Assembly (NCBI GenBank): GCA_001916715.1
Contig: MNSZ01000064.1
Coordinates: forward strand, 114,349 to 178,348
Length of the DNA: 64,000 nt
Source: Firmicutes bacterium CAG:24053_14
Lineage (GTDB): Bacteria; Bacillota; Clostridia; Oscillospirales; Oscillospiraceae
Direction of reading: 5' to 3'
In this document: positions 34,342 to 44,158 of the stretch, piece by piece
Numbering within the stretch: position 1 is the first letter of the stretch
Layout of the letters: each line of letters opens with the position of its first letter
Position numbers and translations under genes: made by a program
Notes under the pieces: model-generated
The model's input: the letters and a program-made list of their open reading frames with translations, nothing else
What the model was told of the DNA's origin: nothing
Databases searched by the model: none

Positions 34342-35511
34342 ATGAAGAAGTTTTTAGCACTCGTTCTTGCGATGCTCATGGTGTTCTCGCTGTGCGCATG
34401 CGGCAACGGCGGCGACAGCGGCGAGAAGGTCGTCAAGATAGGCGTGTTTGAGCCTCTGACCGGCGACAGCGCAGCAGGCGGCAAGCAGGAAGTTCTGGGT
34501 ATGCAGTATGCAAACTCCAAGGTTCCCACGGTTGAGATCGGCGGCGAGACCTACAAGGTCGAGCTTGTTTACGCCGATAACGAAACCAAGGCCGACAAGG
34601 CTGTTTCCGCAGCGTCCAACCTGGTTGCACAGGGTGTTTCCATAGTTCTCGGCACATACGGTTCACGTCAGGCAATAGCAGCTTCCGAGACCTTTAAAGA
34701 GGCCGGCATACCCGCACTGGGCGTAACCTGCACCAATCCTCAGATCACCGAGGGCAACAGCCACTACTTCCGCATCTGCTTCACCGACCCGTTCCAGGGT
34801 CCCGTTCTTGCAAGCCTTGCAAAGGATGAGTTTAACGCCGATAAGGTCTACTGCCTGAGCGAAAACGGCGACGACTACGGCGCAGGTCTTGTCAACTACT
34901 TCAAGGAGAAGGCAAACGAGCTCGGCATTGAAGTCATCGAGGACGTATTCCCCTCCCAGAACGCTGACTTCACCTCTTACATGAACAACGCCAAGAAGGA
35001 AGGCGTTAAGGCGATCTTTGCTCCCGTTTCCATTTCCTACGCACAGCTTATCATCGACCAGGCAACCGCACAGGGCGTCAACGTCCCCATCCTCGGTTCC
35101 GATACATGGGATACCAACACCATCTTTGAGGTTGCAAAGGGCAAGGATATCGACATCTATGTTTCCACCTTCTATCAGGAAGGTGCAAACCCCGAATTTG
35201 AAAAGGGCATCAAGGAGTGGATCAATGCCGATTCCAAGAATCTTGAAAACAACGGCGGCAACGACATGCTTTCCGCAGTTACCGTCATGGGCTATGACGC
35301 ATACATGGTAGCTCTTGAGGCTATCAAGGCGGCAGGCTCGACAGATCCCGCAGCAGTTATGGCAGCTCTTCCCGGCGTTACCTATGAAGGCATAAGCGGT
35401 CACATTGAATTTAATGAGACCGGCGATGCAAACCGTGACAGCGCTTACATCAAGTCCGTCAATACCGAGACCGGTGCTTGGGACTTCGTTAAGGTTCAGA
35501 AAGCTTCCTGA
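34342..35511 (+). CDS. livJ: branched-chain amino acid ABC transporter, substrate-binding lipoprotein
   Basis: 389 residues. A lipoprotein signal with lipobox LCAC (Cys about 20) precedes a type I periplasmic-binding fold: KIGVFEPLTGDSAAGGKQE, YGSRQAIAASE, GSDTWDTNTIF. GGAGG lies upstream. It is the first gene of livJHMGF. The sequence cannot tell leucine/isoleucine/valine from other small amides or amino acids. Confidence 0.93.
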   Translation: MKKFLALVLAMLMVFSLCACGNGGDSGEKVVKIGVFEPLTGDSAAGGKQEVLGMQYANSKVPTVEIGGETYKVELVYADNETKADKAVSAASNLVAQGVSIVLGTYGSRQAIAASETFKEAGIPALGVTCTNPQITEGNSHYFRICFTDPFQGPVLASLAKDEFNADKVYCLSENGDDYGAGLVNYFKEKANELGIEVIEDVFPSQNADFTSYMNNAKKEGVKAIFAPVSISYAQLIIDQATAQGVNVPILGSDTWDTNTIFEVAKGKDIDIYVSTFYQEGANPEFEKGIKEWINADSKNLENNGGNDMLSAVTVMGYDAYMVALEAIKAAGSTDPAAVMAALPGVTYEGISGHIEFNETGDANRDSAYIKSVNTETGAWDFVKVQKAS

Positions 35512-35560
35512 TGCTGTGTTGCCGATAAGCGGCAATGTACATAATCTGTAAAAACAGTGT

Positions 35561-35586
35561 GGTGGGGATGCAAAAGCGTCCCCACC
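35561..35586 (+). terminator. stem-loop between livJ and livH
   Basis: Stem GGTGGGGATGC/GCGTCCCCACC with loop AAAA, then a weak T-tract (GTTTTATT at 35593-35600). It probably attenuates or stabilises, so that livJ is made in excess over the membrane genes. Confidence 0.75.
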
Positions 35587-35711
35587 ATATGCCGTTTTAT
35601 TAAGCGGCACTGAATTCCTCGCAAATCAAGGCAGGAGCGCATAAATTTGCTCCGGATAAATATGCGGAGCGGATCTATGCGTTCCCGAAAGAGAGATAGG
35701 ATGGTCCTCAG

Positions 35712-36608
35712 ATGATCGATTTTTTACATAACAATTTTGGTTATCTGCTGTCGGGCATATCCGTGGGCGGTCAGTATGCCCTCATAGCCATCGGCTACAC
35801 GATGGTTTACGGCATACTCAGACTTATAAACTTTGCTCACGGCGATGTTTTTATGGTAGCAGGTCTTATTATGGTTTACGCGATAGCCGGCGGCTTGCCG
35901 ATGTGGCTGTCGATAATCCTTGTGCTTGTTCTTACTGTCGTTCTCGGCGTCGTTATCGAGCGAGTTGCTTATAAGCCGCTGAGATCCTCACCGCGTATGT
36001 CTGTCATGATTTCCGCGATAGGCGTGTCGTATCTTCTGCAAAACTGCGCACTGTACTTCACCGGCGGTCTGCCGCGTTCATATCCGGTCATTCCGTTTCT
36101 GACAAAGTCGGTTAAGATCTGGGGCGCGACGACCAAGATGGTAACTGTTGTCACACCTATACTGACGATACTGCTTGTTATTGTGCTTGTACTTCTTATT
36201 AAGTACACCAAGATCGGTATGGCAATGCGCGCCGTTTCCAAGGATTTCGAAACCAGTCAGCTCATGGGTATAAAGATTAATTCGGTTATATCCTTTACCT
36301 TTGTCATCGGCTGCTTCCTCGCGGCTGTCGGCTCTATGCTGTATTTTTCAAACTACACATCGGTCATCCCCACATCGGGAGCAATGCCCGGCCTGAAGGC
36401 GTTCGTTGCGGCTGTCTTCGGCGGCATCGGCTCTATCCCCGGCGCTGTCATCGGTGCGTTTATAATCGGTATCTGCGAGAATATAATCAGGTCCTTCGGT
36501 CAGGACTGGACGGTGTTCTCCGATGCGTTCACGTTTGTTCTTCTGATAGTTGTCCTCCTCGTCAAGCCCACCGGCATCTTCGGCGAGAAGGCAACGGATA
36601 AGGTGTGA
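35712..36608 (+). CDS. livH: branched-chain amino acid ABC transporter permease
   Basis: 298 residues, about eight hydrophobic segments. The LivH signature GLRL-like YGILRLINFAHGDVFM stands near the N-terminus and GAVIGAFIIGICENI near the C-terminus. It follows the binding-protein gene in the usual liv order and is 10 bases from livM. Confidence 0.95.
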   Translation: MIDFLHNNFGYLLSGISVGGQYALIAIGYTMVYGILRLINFAHGDVFMVAGLIMVYAIAGGLPMWLSIILVLVLTVVLGVVIERVAYKPLRSSPRMSVMISAIGVSYLLQNCALYFTGGLPRSYPVIPFLTKSVKIWGATTKMVTVVTPILTILLVIVLVLLIKYTKIGMAMRAVSKDFETSQLMGIKINSVISFTFVIGCFLAAVGSMLYFSNYTSVIPTSGAMPGLKAFVAAVFGGIGSIPGAVIGAFIIGICENIIRSFGQDWTVFSDAFTFVLLIVVLLVKPTGIFGEKATDKV

Positions 36609-36618
36609 GGTGACGGTA

Positions 36619-37848
36619 ATGAACAAAACAATGAATACCAAAGTCCTCAGAACTCCTGACGAAGTCGTAAAGCGGCAGGGCATGTGGCTTACGATAGTGG
36701 CCCTTGTTATTCTCTATGCCGTGCTGTTTGCCCTTGATAATTTCGTAAAACCCAACAAATTCACGCTGATGCTCATCCCCGTACTCAGAAAGGGCGCAAT
36801 TTACTCGCTTTTGTGCGTGTCAATGAACCTTCTCAACGGCTTTACGGGACTGTTTTCGCTCGGTCAGGCGGGCTTTATACTCATAGGCGCATATGCATAC
36901 TCGATATTCTCTATCCCCGCGGCAGCTCACGCTTCCGTCTATCAGTATTTTGACGGCGGCGCCATTCAGTTCTCGATCCCCGAGATGCTCGGAAATGCGA
37001 TCGGCGTGAATGCCGGAAGCTTCTTCGGCGCGATAATATGCATCATCATCGCAGGTCTCGCGGCGGCCGTGTTTGCGGCGCTGATCGGTTTGCCCGTTCT
37101 CCGACTCAAGAGCGACTATCTTGCGATAGCTACTCTCGGATTTGCCGAGATACTCAGAGCTTTCTTCCAGTGGAAGGGTCTCGGCGTTATCACAAACGGC
37201 TCGAACCTTCTGCGTAAGTACACCGCGTTCAGCGACATGAAGCTGCAGATCGGCTCGCAGGTGTTCAAATTAAGTACGACCTTCCCGTTCCTGATAGCGA
37301 TGATAAGCATAATCATCATCGTACTGCTCATTAATTCATCCTACGGCCGCGCGTTCAAGGCCATCCGCGATGACGAAGTTGCGGCAGAAGCAATGGGCAT
37401 TAACCTGTTTAAGCACAAGATGCTGTCGTTTGTCATCTCCGCCTTCTTTGCGGGCGTGGGCGGTGCATTGCTTGCAATGTTCCAGACGGCCGTTCAGGCT
37501 TCGACCTTCACCTCGGTAATGACCTATGAGATACTGCTCATCGTTGTTATAGGCGGCATAGGCTCCGTGTCCGGCAGCTGCATCGCGGCATTTTTGTACA
37601 TCGCATGCTCCGAGTGGTGGCTGCGCTTCCTCGACTCCGGCGCGCTGCCCTTCGGCAACATACAAGTCAGCTTTTTCCGCGACGGCTTCAGAATGGTCGT
37701 GTTCTCTGTCGTCATCATGATAATCGTCCTGTTCTTCTCCAAGGGCATCATGGGCAACAAGGAGCTGTCCTTTGCAGGACTTATTAAAAAGATAAAGGCT
37801 AAAAAGGCCGCAAAGGCCGAAAAGGTCAAAGAGGGAGGTGCCGCATAA
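36619..37848 (+). CDS. livM: branched-chain amino acid ABC transporter permease
   Basis: 409 residues, about ten hydrophobic segments, with the family motifs LLNGFTGLFSLGQAGFI, LRLKSDYLAIATLGFAEI and RAFKAIRDDEVAAEAMGIN (contact with the ATPases). ATG 36619 follows GAGGTGA. Its stop overlaps the livG start (TAATG). A lysine-rich C-terminus (AKKAAKAEKVKE) is unusual but not informative. Confidence 0.95.
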   Translation: MNKTMNTKVLRTPDEVVKRQGMWLTIVALVILYAVLFALDNFVKPNKFTLMLIPVLRKGAIYSLLCVSMNLLNGFTGLFSLGQAGFILIGAYAYSIFSIPAAAHASVYQYFDGGAIQFSIPEMLGNAIGVNAGSFFGAIICIIIAGLAAAVFAALIGLPVLRLKSDYLAIATLGFAEILRAFFQWKGLGVITNGSNLLRKYTAFSDMKLQIGSQVFKLSTTFPFLIAMISIIIIVLLINSSYGRAFKAIRDDEVAAEAMGINLFKHKMLSFVISAFFAGVGGALLAMFQTAVQASTFTSVMTYEILLIVVIGGIGSVSGSCIAAFLYIACSEWWLRFLDSGALPFGNIQVSFFRDGFRMVVFSVVIMIIVLFFSKGIMGNKELSFAGLIKKIKAKKAAKAEKVKEGGAA

Positions 37849-38693
37849 TGAGTGAAAATGTTCTCCACGTTGAAAATGTCACTATGCAGTTCGGCGGCGT
37901 CGTTGCCGTCAACAACCTCTCGCTCGATATTCCCGAGGGCAAAATAGTTGCACTAATCGGCCCTAACGGCGCCGGCAAGACCACGGCGTTTAACTGCATA
38001 ACCGGCGTTTACGAGCCGACAAACGGCCTTGTGGAATTCATGGGCAAGCCCATCGTGCGCAATCATCCCCAGGGCAAGATGAAGAAAAACTACAAGGGTC
38101 AGAACGCCGACATGTATCTCGGCAAGGTAGTTGCCAACACGCCGGATAAGATCACCCAGCAGGGTATAGCCCGTACGTTCCAGAACATAAGGCTTTGGAA
38201 GAGCATGACCGTTTTTGAAAACGTGCTTATCGCAAAGCATATGCACGCAAAGCAGAACGTGTTCTCGGCAACCTTCCGCGGCAACGCAAAGGAAGAAAAG
38301 CGTATGCGCGAGGAGACAATGGAGCTTCTGTGTGAGCAGGGGCTGGATAAATACAAGGATGAGATCGCAACAAGCCTGCCATACGGACTTCAGCGCCGCC
38401 TTGAAATTGCGCGCGCGCTGGCAGCCGACCCGAAGCTTCTGCTTCTTGACGAGCCGGCAGCCGGCATGAACCCGCAGGAAACGCTGGAGCTTGCCCAGTT
38501 TATCCGCGAGATACGCGAAAAGCACCACCTGACGGTGTTCCTGATCGAGCATCACATGGAGCTTGTTATGCAGATATCCGACTATATCTATGTCATCGAC
38601 TTCGGCTCTGAGATAGCTCAGGGCACGCCTAAGGAAGTTCAGAACAATCAGCACGTTATCGATGCATATTTGGGGGTCGTTGAAGATGAGTGA
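37848..38693 (+). CDS. livG: branched-chain amino acid ABC transporter ATPase
   Basis: 281 residues. Walker A GPNGAGKT, LivG-type GIARTFQNIRLW, signature SLPYGLQRRLEIARALA (a variant of LSGGQ), Walker B LLLLDEPAAGMNP. It contains an insert of about 20 residues around 63-85 (KPIVRNHPQGKMKKNYKG), common in this family. It overlaps livF by 8 bases. Confidence 0.95.
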   Translation: MSENVLHVENVTMQFGGVVAVNNLSLDIPEGKIVALIGPNGAGKTTAFNCITGVYEPTNGLVEFMGKPIVRNHPQGKMKKNYKGQNADMYLGKVVANTPDKITQQGIARTFQNIRLWKSMTVFENVLIAKHMHAKQNVFSATFRGNAKEEKRMREETMELLCEQGLDKYKDEIATSLPYGLQRRLEIARALAADPKLLLLDEPAAGMNPQETLELAQFIREIREKHHLTVFLIEHHMELVMQISDYIYVIDFGSEIAQGTPKEVQNNQHVIDAYLGVVEDE

Positions 38694-39396
38694 AACAATA
38701 CTGAAGATCAATGACCTTAAGGTCAACTACGGCGGCATCGAGGCCGTCAAGGGCATAAGCTTTGATGTCCCGGCAGGGCAGATCGTCACGCTTATCGGCG
38801 CAAACGGTGCAGGCAAAAGCTCAACTCTGCGCACAATAGCGGGCCTTGTGAAGCCCTCCGGCGGCTCTATCGAGTTTGAGGGCGAGAACATTACGGGTCT
38901 TGACCCGACCTCGATCGTCACAAAGGGCATAACGCTTGTTCCCGAAGGCCGCAAGATATTCCCGGATCTAACCGTTCTTGAAAACCTGAAGATCGGCGCG
39001 TATCTGCGTAAGGACGATCTGACTGATGACCTAAACTGGGTGTACGATCTGTTTCCGAGACTCAAGGAGCGCTCATGGCAGGAGGGCGGTACGCTCTCCG
39101 GCGGCGAGCAGCAGATGCTTGCAGTCGGCAGAGCGCTGATGAGCCGTCCCAAGGTCATTATGATGGACGAACCCTCCCTTGGCCTTGCGCCGATCATCGT
39201 GCGCGGCATCTTTGACATTATCAAAGAGATCAACAAGCGCGGTGTTACAGTTCTTCTAATCGAGCAGAACGCAAATATGGCGTTGAAAACCGCTCACATT
39301 GGCTATGTCCTTGAAACCGGCCGCCTTACCATGTCCGGCTCCGGCGAAGAGCTTCTCGCAAACGAGCAGGTCAAGGCCGCATACCTCGGCACCTGA
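38686..39396 (+). CDS. livF: branched-chain amino acid ABC transporter ATPase
   Basis: 236 residues. Walker A GANGAGKS, GITLVPEGRKIFPDLTV, signature LSGGEQQMLAVGRALM, Walker B VIMMDEPSLGLAP. It is the last gene of the liv operon; ATG 38686 lies inside the end of livG. Confidence 0.95.
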   Translation: MSETILKINDLKVNYGGIEAVKGISFDVPAGQIVTLIGANGAGKSSTLRTIAGLVKPSGGSIEFEGENITGLDPTSIVTKGITLVPEGRKIFPDLTVLENLKIGAYLRKDDLTDDLNWVYDLFPRLKERSWQEGGTLSGGEQQMLAVGRALMSRPKVIMMDEPSLGLAPIIVRGIFDIIKEINKRGVTVLLIEQNANMALKTAHIGYVLETGRLTMSGSGEELLANEQVKAAYLGT

Positions 39397-39412
39397 TGTT
39401 AAGATGAAAAAA

Positions 39413-39430
39413 GACCGCTTCGGGGCGGTC
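39413..39430. terminator. hairpin after livF
   Basis: Stem GACCGC/GCGGTC with loop TTCGGG. The A-run is on its 5' side, so it would serve best for minus-strand transcripts. It is the last element clearly linked to the liv operon. Confidence 0.5.
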
Positions 39431-39456
39431 CAATAAAACAGTATATTGTTTTCGGG

Positions 39457-39484
39457 AAGCGGCATGAGTAATCATGCCGCTTTT
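39457..39484. terminator. terminator overlapping the recombinase stop
   Basis: Stem AAGCGGCATG/CATGCCGCTT with TTTT on the plus side; it would end liv read-through at the element boundary. Confidence 0.7.
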
Positions 39485-41054
39485 CCGTTCATAACGTCAT
39501 AGAGTAAATTGGCGGGGAGTATGCCGATATAGTTGTAGCTGATTGTCACATCCTGCACTCGGTGTCCGCTGGACTTGTCCGGTGCATGAACATATACGGC
39601 ATTGACCATATCGTTCAGAATAGTGGGTGTCAGCTTCTCCAAGTACAGGTATTTCTTTGCCTGTCGGATAAACCTATCAACATTCTCCGCTTGATCTTCT
39701 TGATTCTGTATTTCGTTTTCAAGCATTTCAATCTTGACTCTCAGGTCTGCTTGCTCTTGCTCATAATCATCAGACAACATCTGAAAGCGAGCTTCGGACA
39801 GTTTGCCGTTGACCATATCCTCGTAAATACGCTTGAACAATCTGTCCAGTTCAGCCAGACGATTTTCGGATTTCTGCAGGGTTCGCTTTTTGGCAGAAAG
39901 GTCTTTCTTTGCTTCCTCGCTTCGCTTTGCACCCAACGCTCTGCGGAACGCATCCTCATAATCGGCAACACACTGGATCACCAACCTCATGTGTTGAAGT
40001 GTACCTTCTTCCAGCACCACAGCTCGGATGAAGTGAGTGTCGCAGACCTCCTTGCCCTTTTTACGGGAAGTGGAGCATACAAAGTGATCTTGTCTGGTTT
40101 CAAAACTGTTGCTGGTACAGTAGTACAATTTCTCACCGCAATCGGCACAGCGGACGAGACCGGAGAACATATTGGTCTTGCCTGTTCTGGCGGGTCTGCG
40201 TTTGTTCTTGCGAAGTTCTTGCACACGGGTAAAGGTTTCTTCGTCGATAATGGCTTCATGGGTATTCTCGAAAATCTTCCATTGCTCTGGCGGGTTTTCG
40301 ATTTTCTTTTTGCTCTTGTACGACTGCTTACGGGTTTTGAAGTTGACCATGTGACCAAGGTATTCCTGCTTCTCCAGTATGCCGGTGATGGTTCGTGGCG
40401 CCCAATCGTAAGGGTTATCGGGTGTCTTTGCAGGAGCGCGATTTGAGAGGGACCGAAGCCCGCCATGCACCATGCGAAGATCTGACGGACAACTGCAGCG
40501 GCTTCATCGTCCACAATCCAATGTCTCTTTGGATTGTCGGGGTCTTTCATATAGCCGTAGGGTGGGTTGGTGGTCAAATACTCACCAGATTCACCTTTCT
40601 GCTTCATAACCGCTTTGACTTTTTTACTGCTGTCCTTGACATAGAACTCGTTGATGATATTCAAGAACGGAGTAAAATCATTGTCCTGTTGATTGGCGCT
40701 GTCCACACCGCTGTTCACGGCGATGAAACGGACATCATGTTCGGGGAAAAGCATTTCCGTGTAAAGACCGACTTCCAGATAGTTTCTTCCGATACGGCTC
40801 ATATCCTTTGCAATGATAACGCCGATCTTGTTGTCCTTTACCAGTTCGATCATGCGGTTCCAATCGGGGCGGTTGAAGTTAGCACCGGAGTAACCATCGT
40901 CCACAAAAAACTGGATGTTTCGGAAACCTTGTTCTTTTGCGTATTTCTTGAGAATCGCCTTTTGATTGACAATGCTGTTGCTCTCTCCTGCAAGTTCGTC
41001 ATCACGACTCAGCCTACAGTAGATTGCAGTAATTTTGTCAGACTGCCTGTTCAT
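39472..41054 (-). pseudogene. large serine recombinase/integrase, internal deletion and frameshift
   Basis: The N-terminal part is read from ATG 41054 (AGGAGG upstream): resolvase domain with the YCRLSRDDEL nucleophile, DDGYSGANFNRPDW, KDMSRIGRNYLEVG. The C-terminal part is in another frame to 39472: recombinase domain DNPYDWAPRTITGIL, a zinc ribbon CADCGEKLYYC, and a coiled coil (about the last 160 residues). The frames meet near 40440: SQIA is followed directly by PAKTPDN, where relatives carry around twenty extra residues, so a short deletion caused the frame change. Such recombinases integrate Tn4451/Tn5397-like elements. This copy is probably inactive unless the join is an assembly error. 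Confidence 0.88.
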
Positions 41055-41168
41055 GTCTTGTTCCTCCTTAATCGGCGAGCAGTCTGCCAATACAGGATTG
41101 CTTGTATATATTATATCACACATTCGTGAATAAATCCACCCTTTCGTTATAATATTTTTTGAGCATTT

Positions 41169-41366
41169 TTAATTATCTTTTGCCATGTGGTCGAGCAGTT
41201 TACCGGAAAGACTTCGTGTTCCATCGTAACTTCCGTTAAAGCGGTAAGTAGTCTGACCGGAGTGAATGGTCACGGTGATTTTCGGCAACGCTGCCGCACA
41301 GTAGTTGTGAACAACTATGTTGCCATTTTCTTTGACTGTGTAATTTCTGTTTTTCTTTTCGTTCAT
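41169..41366 (-). CDS. TnpW-like small transposon protein
   Basis: 65 residues, starting MNEKKNRNYTVKENG after AAAGGAC. The C-terminal half, VTIHSGQTTYRFNGSYDG and a SLSGKLLDHM helix, resembles the TnpW family found beside serine recombinases in Clostridia mobilizable elements. Its role there is not known. It lies between the recombinase and the relaxase. Confidence 0.65.
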   Translation of the reverse strand: MNEKKNRNYTVKENGNIVVHNYCAAALPKITVTIHSGQTTYRFNGSYDGTRSLSGKLLDHMAKDN

Positions 41367-41453
41367 ATAAAAATTGTCCTTTCTGTTTTGTGGTGGCAAG
41401 TTCCCAATTTGAGAACTTGCCGGATGGGAATGAAAACGAATCGAAGGGAATGA

Positions 41454-43043
41454 TTAACGCTCCTGTTCCTGTTTGTGTTCGATTTTTCTGCCAAGGGTCT
41501 GCTCGATATTGTGGCGAATGGTATCAAGTCGCTGTGCTTCTTCCTTGGCGGTCTGGTACTGGTTGTAAAGCTCGTTTTTCTCTTTGATGAGCTGCTCTAC
41601 ATCACTCTGCAACGCCTTATGGCTCGGCAGCTTCTTCAATCCCTTGGAATCAAAGTAGCATTTGGCGGCGTTAAGAATGATGAAGTCGCCGTCATGTTCA
41701 TCACGATATTTCTGGCGAGCTTTCTCATTTTTGCAGGCTTTCATTTCGTAGATTACATATCGGGTCTTGTGATAGTTCAGCACATGATTACGAAGCTCTT
41801 TCTTTTCTGCGATTGTAGCTTCCACTGATTTCATTTCTGTGCGAATATCACTCAGCTTTTCGTGGGCGGCATCACAGGCGGCAGCCAATGCTTCGAGCGA
41901 GTCAAAGCCCATTTCTTGATACAGCACATGGGCTCGGCTTGCGTTTTTGAGGTTGTGTATCTTTGCCCAATACTCATAACCTTTGCCCTTGGCTTTCGCC
42001 GCTTCCATATCCACCGTACGGCTGACAGAGTTTTGCTGTTTGATAAAGTCCTGTATGGTCGGGACGGAATGAATAACGGGTGTTTTCGTTCTAACCTGTT
42101 TTGCGTTCCTGACAAAGGCGGCGAACACAGCCGTTTTATCGAAATCGTCACCCAGCTTTCGTGCTGTGATAGGTCTTGTCCTGTCAGGCGTGAGGTAGGA
42201 CAATCTCCCTCGGCTCTCCTTGACGGTGATACCACGGCGGAGAAGTTTTTCTGCGAAGTCCTCAAAGTTTGTTGCATCGGAAAGCGCCATGCGGATTTCT
42301 TCACGGAGATTGTCTTTGTCCGTTTCAAACTTGGTCTGTTTGACCGGCAAACCCTGTTCGGCAAGAACAGCGTTTTCTTCATCCAGCGCAATCTGTCCTT
42401 TCTTCTTCGCCCAATACTCACGCTCGGTCACTCTTGTCTTACTGCCGTTCAGCAGATCAATCTGATATAGACCCGCATCGTGGCACATCTCCATGACTTC
42501 GGAGCGGAAATACTCCATGGCGGCGTTGGTGCATCGGTGTTTCATGCCCGGTTGGGTGTCGCACGGTCTATCCATATACGGCATGAACGGAACTTCCATA
42601 ATTCGCAGAGAATTGATAACGATGTGTACATGAACATTGCCGCTGCCGTTGTGTCCGTCGGGATGGGTACAGACAATCGCTTGGTGTCCGGGAAAATGAT
42701 TTTTACAATATTCCTCGCCTAACTGCTGCGCTCGGTCAACGGTCAGTCCGTGGTCAGGAACATCCTTCGGGTCGAAGCTGATGATATAGTGATGGCTTTT
42801 GACATCTTCCCTTTTTTGATTTTTGCCGTAGCGGAGATTTGCACGGAGACAAGCAATCGCAAAATCTTCGTCACCGCAATTCAGTGTTGAAATGCGGTAA
42901 TCCTGTCTTGGAATGAGCCTGCCGTTTTCATCCAGAGTAGGCTTCATGGTGAACTCATCATGCTCAAAAGTGAGATAGGCTTCGGCGGCAGAGTAATCGG
43001 CATTTTTAGAGCTTATATGCTTGAATGTTGCCAACAGCATCAC
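41454..43043 (-). CDS. relaxase/mobilization nuclease (MobA/VirD2-like)
   Basis: 529 residues. It nicks oriT and pilots the DNA strand. The relaxase domain covers about residues 1-260: YHYI-type SHHYIISFDPKD, and the metal-binding HIH-like motif GNVHVHIVINSLR. The likely nicking Tyr is among the N-terminal tyrosines (Tyr17, Tyr23). The C-terminal 200 residues are charged helices. It overlaps the mobC end by 38 bases. Confidence 0.9.
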   Translation of the reverse strand: MMLLATFKHISSKNADYSAAEAYLTFEHDEFTMKPTLDENGRLIPRQDYRISTLNCGDEDFAIACLRANLRYGKNQKREDVKSHHYIISFDPKDVPDHGLTVDRAQQLGEEYCKNHFPGHQAIVCTHPDGHNGSGNVHVHIVINSLRIMEVPFMPYMDRPCDTQPGMKHRCTNAAMEYFRSEVMEMCHDAGLYQIDLLNGSKTRVTEREYWAKKKGQIALDEENAVLAEQGLPVKQTKFETDKDNLREEIRMALSDATNFEDFAEKLLRRGITVKESRGRLSYLTPDRTRPITARKLGDDFDKTAVFAAFVRNAKQVRTKTPVIHSVPTIQDFIKQQNSVSRTVDMEAAKAKGKGYEYWAKIHNLKNASRAHVLYQEMGFDSLEALAAACDAAHEKLSDIRTEMKSVEATIAEKKELRNHVLNYHKTRYVIYEMKACKNEKARQKYRDEHDGDFIILNAAKCYFDSKGLKKLPSHKALQSDVEQLIKEKNELYNQYQTAKEEAQRLDTIRHNIEQTLGRKIEHKQEQER

Positions 43044-43404
43044 CTACCTTTTTCATCACTTCAAATTTCAGAATGGCGAGATCAGCGACGGCATTTTGCA
43101 ATTCCTTTGCCATGGCGGGATAGGGACTGTGCCATTCATTGAGGTGTCGGGCAATCTGATTTAGGTTATTACCGATTCTGCCGTACTCAGCAATTAGCTT
43201 GCCGACAGCAGCCAACAGATCATCACTGACCAATGTTGCCACGATGGTTGGTTTGATGGTTGCGCCGGAGATCGCTTCACGGATAAACTCCGATTGATTC
43301 ATGTCGTAAATCTCCAATCTGCGGAGAAAGTCGGCGTGTTCTTCATCGTCCAGACGGGTTTTTACGATGTGTGTGCGTTTCGGTGTGTTGTAGGTTTTGG
43401 TCAT
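43006..43404 (-). CDS. mobC: relaxosome accessory protein MobC
   Basis: 132 residues. An N-terminal ribbon-helix-helix-like part (THIVKTRLDDEEHADFLRRLE, MNQSEFIREAI) is followed by the MobC signature GRIGNNLNQIARHLNEW. It assists the relaxase at oriT. ATG 43404 with AGGAGG upstream; translated in overlap with the relaxase. Confidence 0.88.
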   Translation of the reverse strand: MTKTYNTPKRTHIVKTRLDDEEHADFLRRLEIYDMNQSEFIREAISGATIKPTIVATLVSDDLLAAVGKLIAEYGRIGNNLNQIARHLNEWHSPYPAMAKELQNAVADLAILKFEVMKKVGDAVGNIQAYKL

Positions 43405-43501
43405 TCAGTTCCTCCTTCATTTGTGAAAATGGTTGGTCGGCGGATGCCGTTGCTTCTGCGAAAGCAGAACAGATGCAGGGTTTGGGGAAGGCACTCCCCA
43501 A

Positions 43502-43563
43502 CAAGATTCCATGGGGGGGCAAATTGAGCGATAGGCGAAATTTGGACCCATGGTAGAATCTTG
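43502..43563. repeat. inverted repeat, candidate oriT
   Basis: Arms 43502-43515 and 43547-43563 enclose a 31-base centre (containing AAATTGAGCGATAGGCGAAATTT, itself partly palindromic). Placed about 100 bases upstream of mobC and the relaxase. Confidence 0.6.
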
Positions 43564-44122
43564 CTCTACGCTACCCAGCCTTTTCGTTTTCGCCGATTTT
43601 TCAGGTTTACGCATTTGGCACTGAACGGTGTTTTGGAAAAATGACAAAACAAAAAGAGCCGATTACACAAAACATCAGAAATCGGCGGGAGCATAGCTCT
43701 CGCTTCAAAGTGATGTTCTATGTAATCGGCTCTGAAAAATCAAAGTCGAGTTCTGCTTTATACAACTCCCGCCGGCAGAACCAAAGGCATGGTGGAGCAG
43801 TTCGGCACTTCCGGTGTACCGATACCGTGTCGGACAAATCCGACTTTCACAAAATGTGTTTGAACATTCTTATTCAGTTTTTATGTGTGGACAAACTTCC
43901 ACGACATCATTATACAAATAGCGACACCGATTGTCAATATTTGCACAGGAGATGTTTGGTATCGTAATTGCAACTTTTTTATGAACAGGGGCGGCAGCAC
44001 TTTTTGCTGTCGCCCCCTTGATTACCATACAGCGGAGACGGGAGAACTTGTCAACGGCGGGCGAAGCCCGTTCATCTCGACCGTTGACATGGGCGCTCGG
44101 CTTTGCTATGTAATAACAAAAC

Positions 44123-44154
44123 AAGGCGACCAACTTTTTACGGTTGATCGCCTT
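44123..44154 (-). terminator. terminator of the restriction-modification operon
   Basis: Stem AGGCGACCAAC/GGTTGATCGCCT directly after the hsdS-like stop; the minus-strand exit is GTTTTGTT. Confidence 0.8.
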
Positions 44155-44158
44155 TGGC

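Larger units (their letters stand above)
43405..44158. other. 754-base structured non-coding region with probable oriT
   Basis: No convincing gene. It contains a long inverted repeat at 43502-43515/43547-43563 (CAAGATTC-CATGGG with CCCATG-GTAGAATCTTG), a second one at 43656-43677/43711-43732 (GAGCCGATTACA with TGTAATCGGCTC), a GGGCGGCAGCAC/GCTGTCGCCC hairpin near 43989-44018, and a TCAACGG/CCGTTGA pair (44049-44086). The first repeat lies just upstream of mobC, the usual oriT position. Confidence 0.65.

Noticed and set aside
43641..43967. A plus-strand frame of 108 codons in the oriT region
   Set aside because: It runs through two large inverted repeats, has no ribosome binding site and its product looks random.
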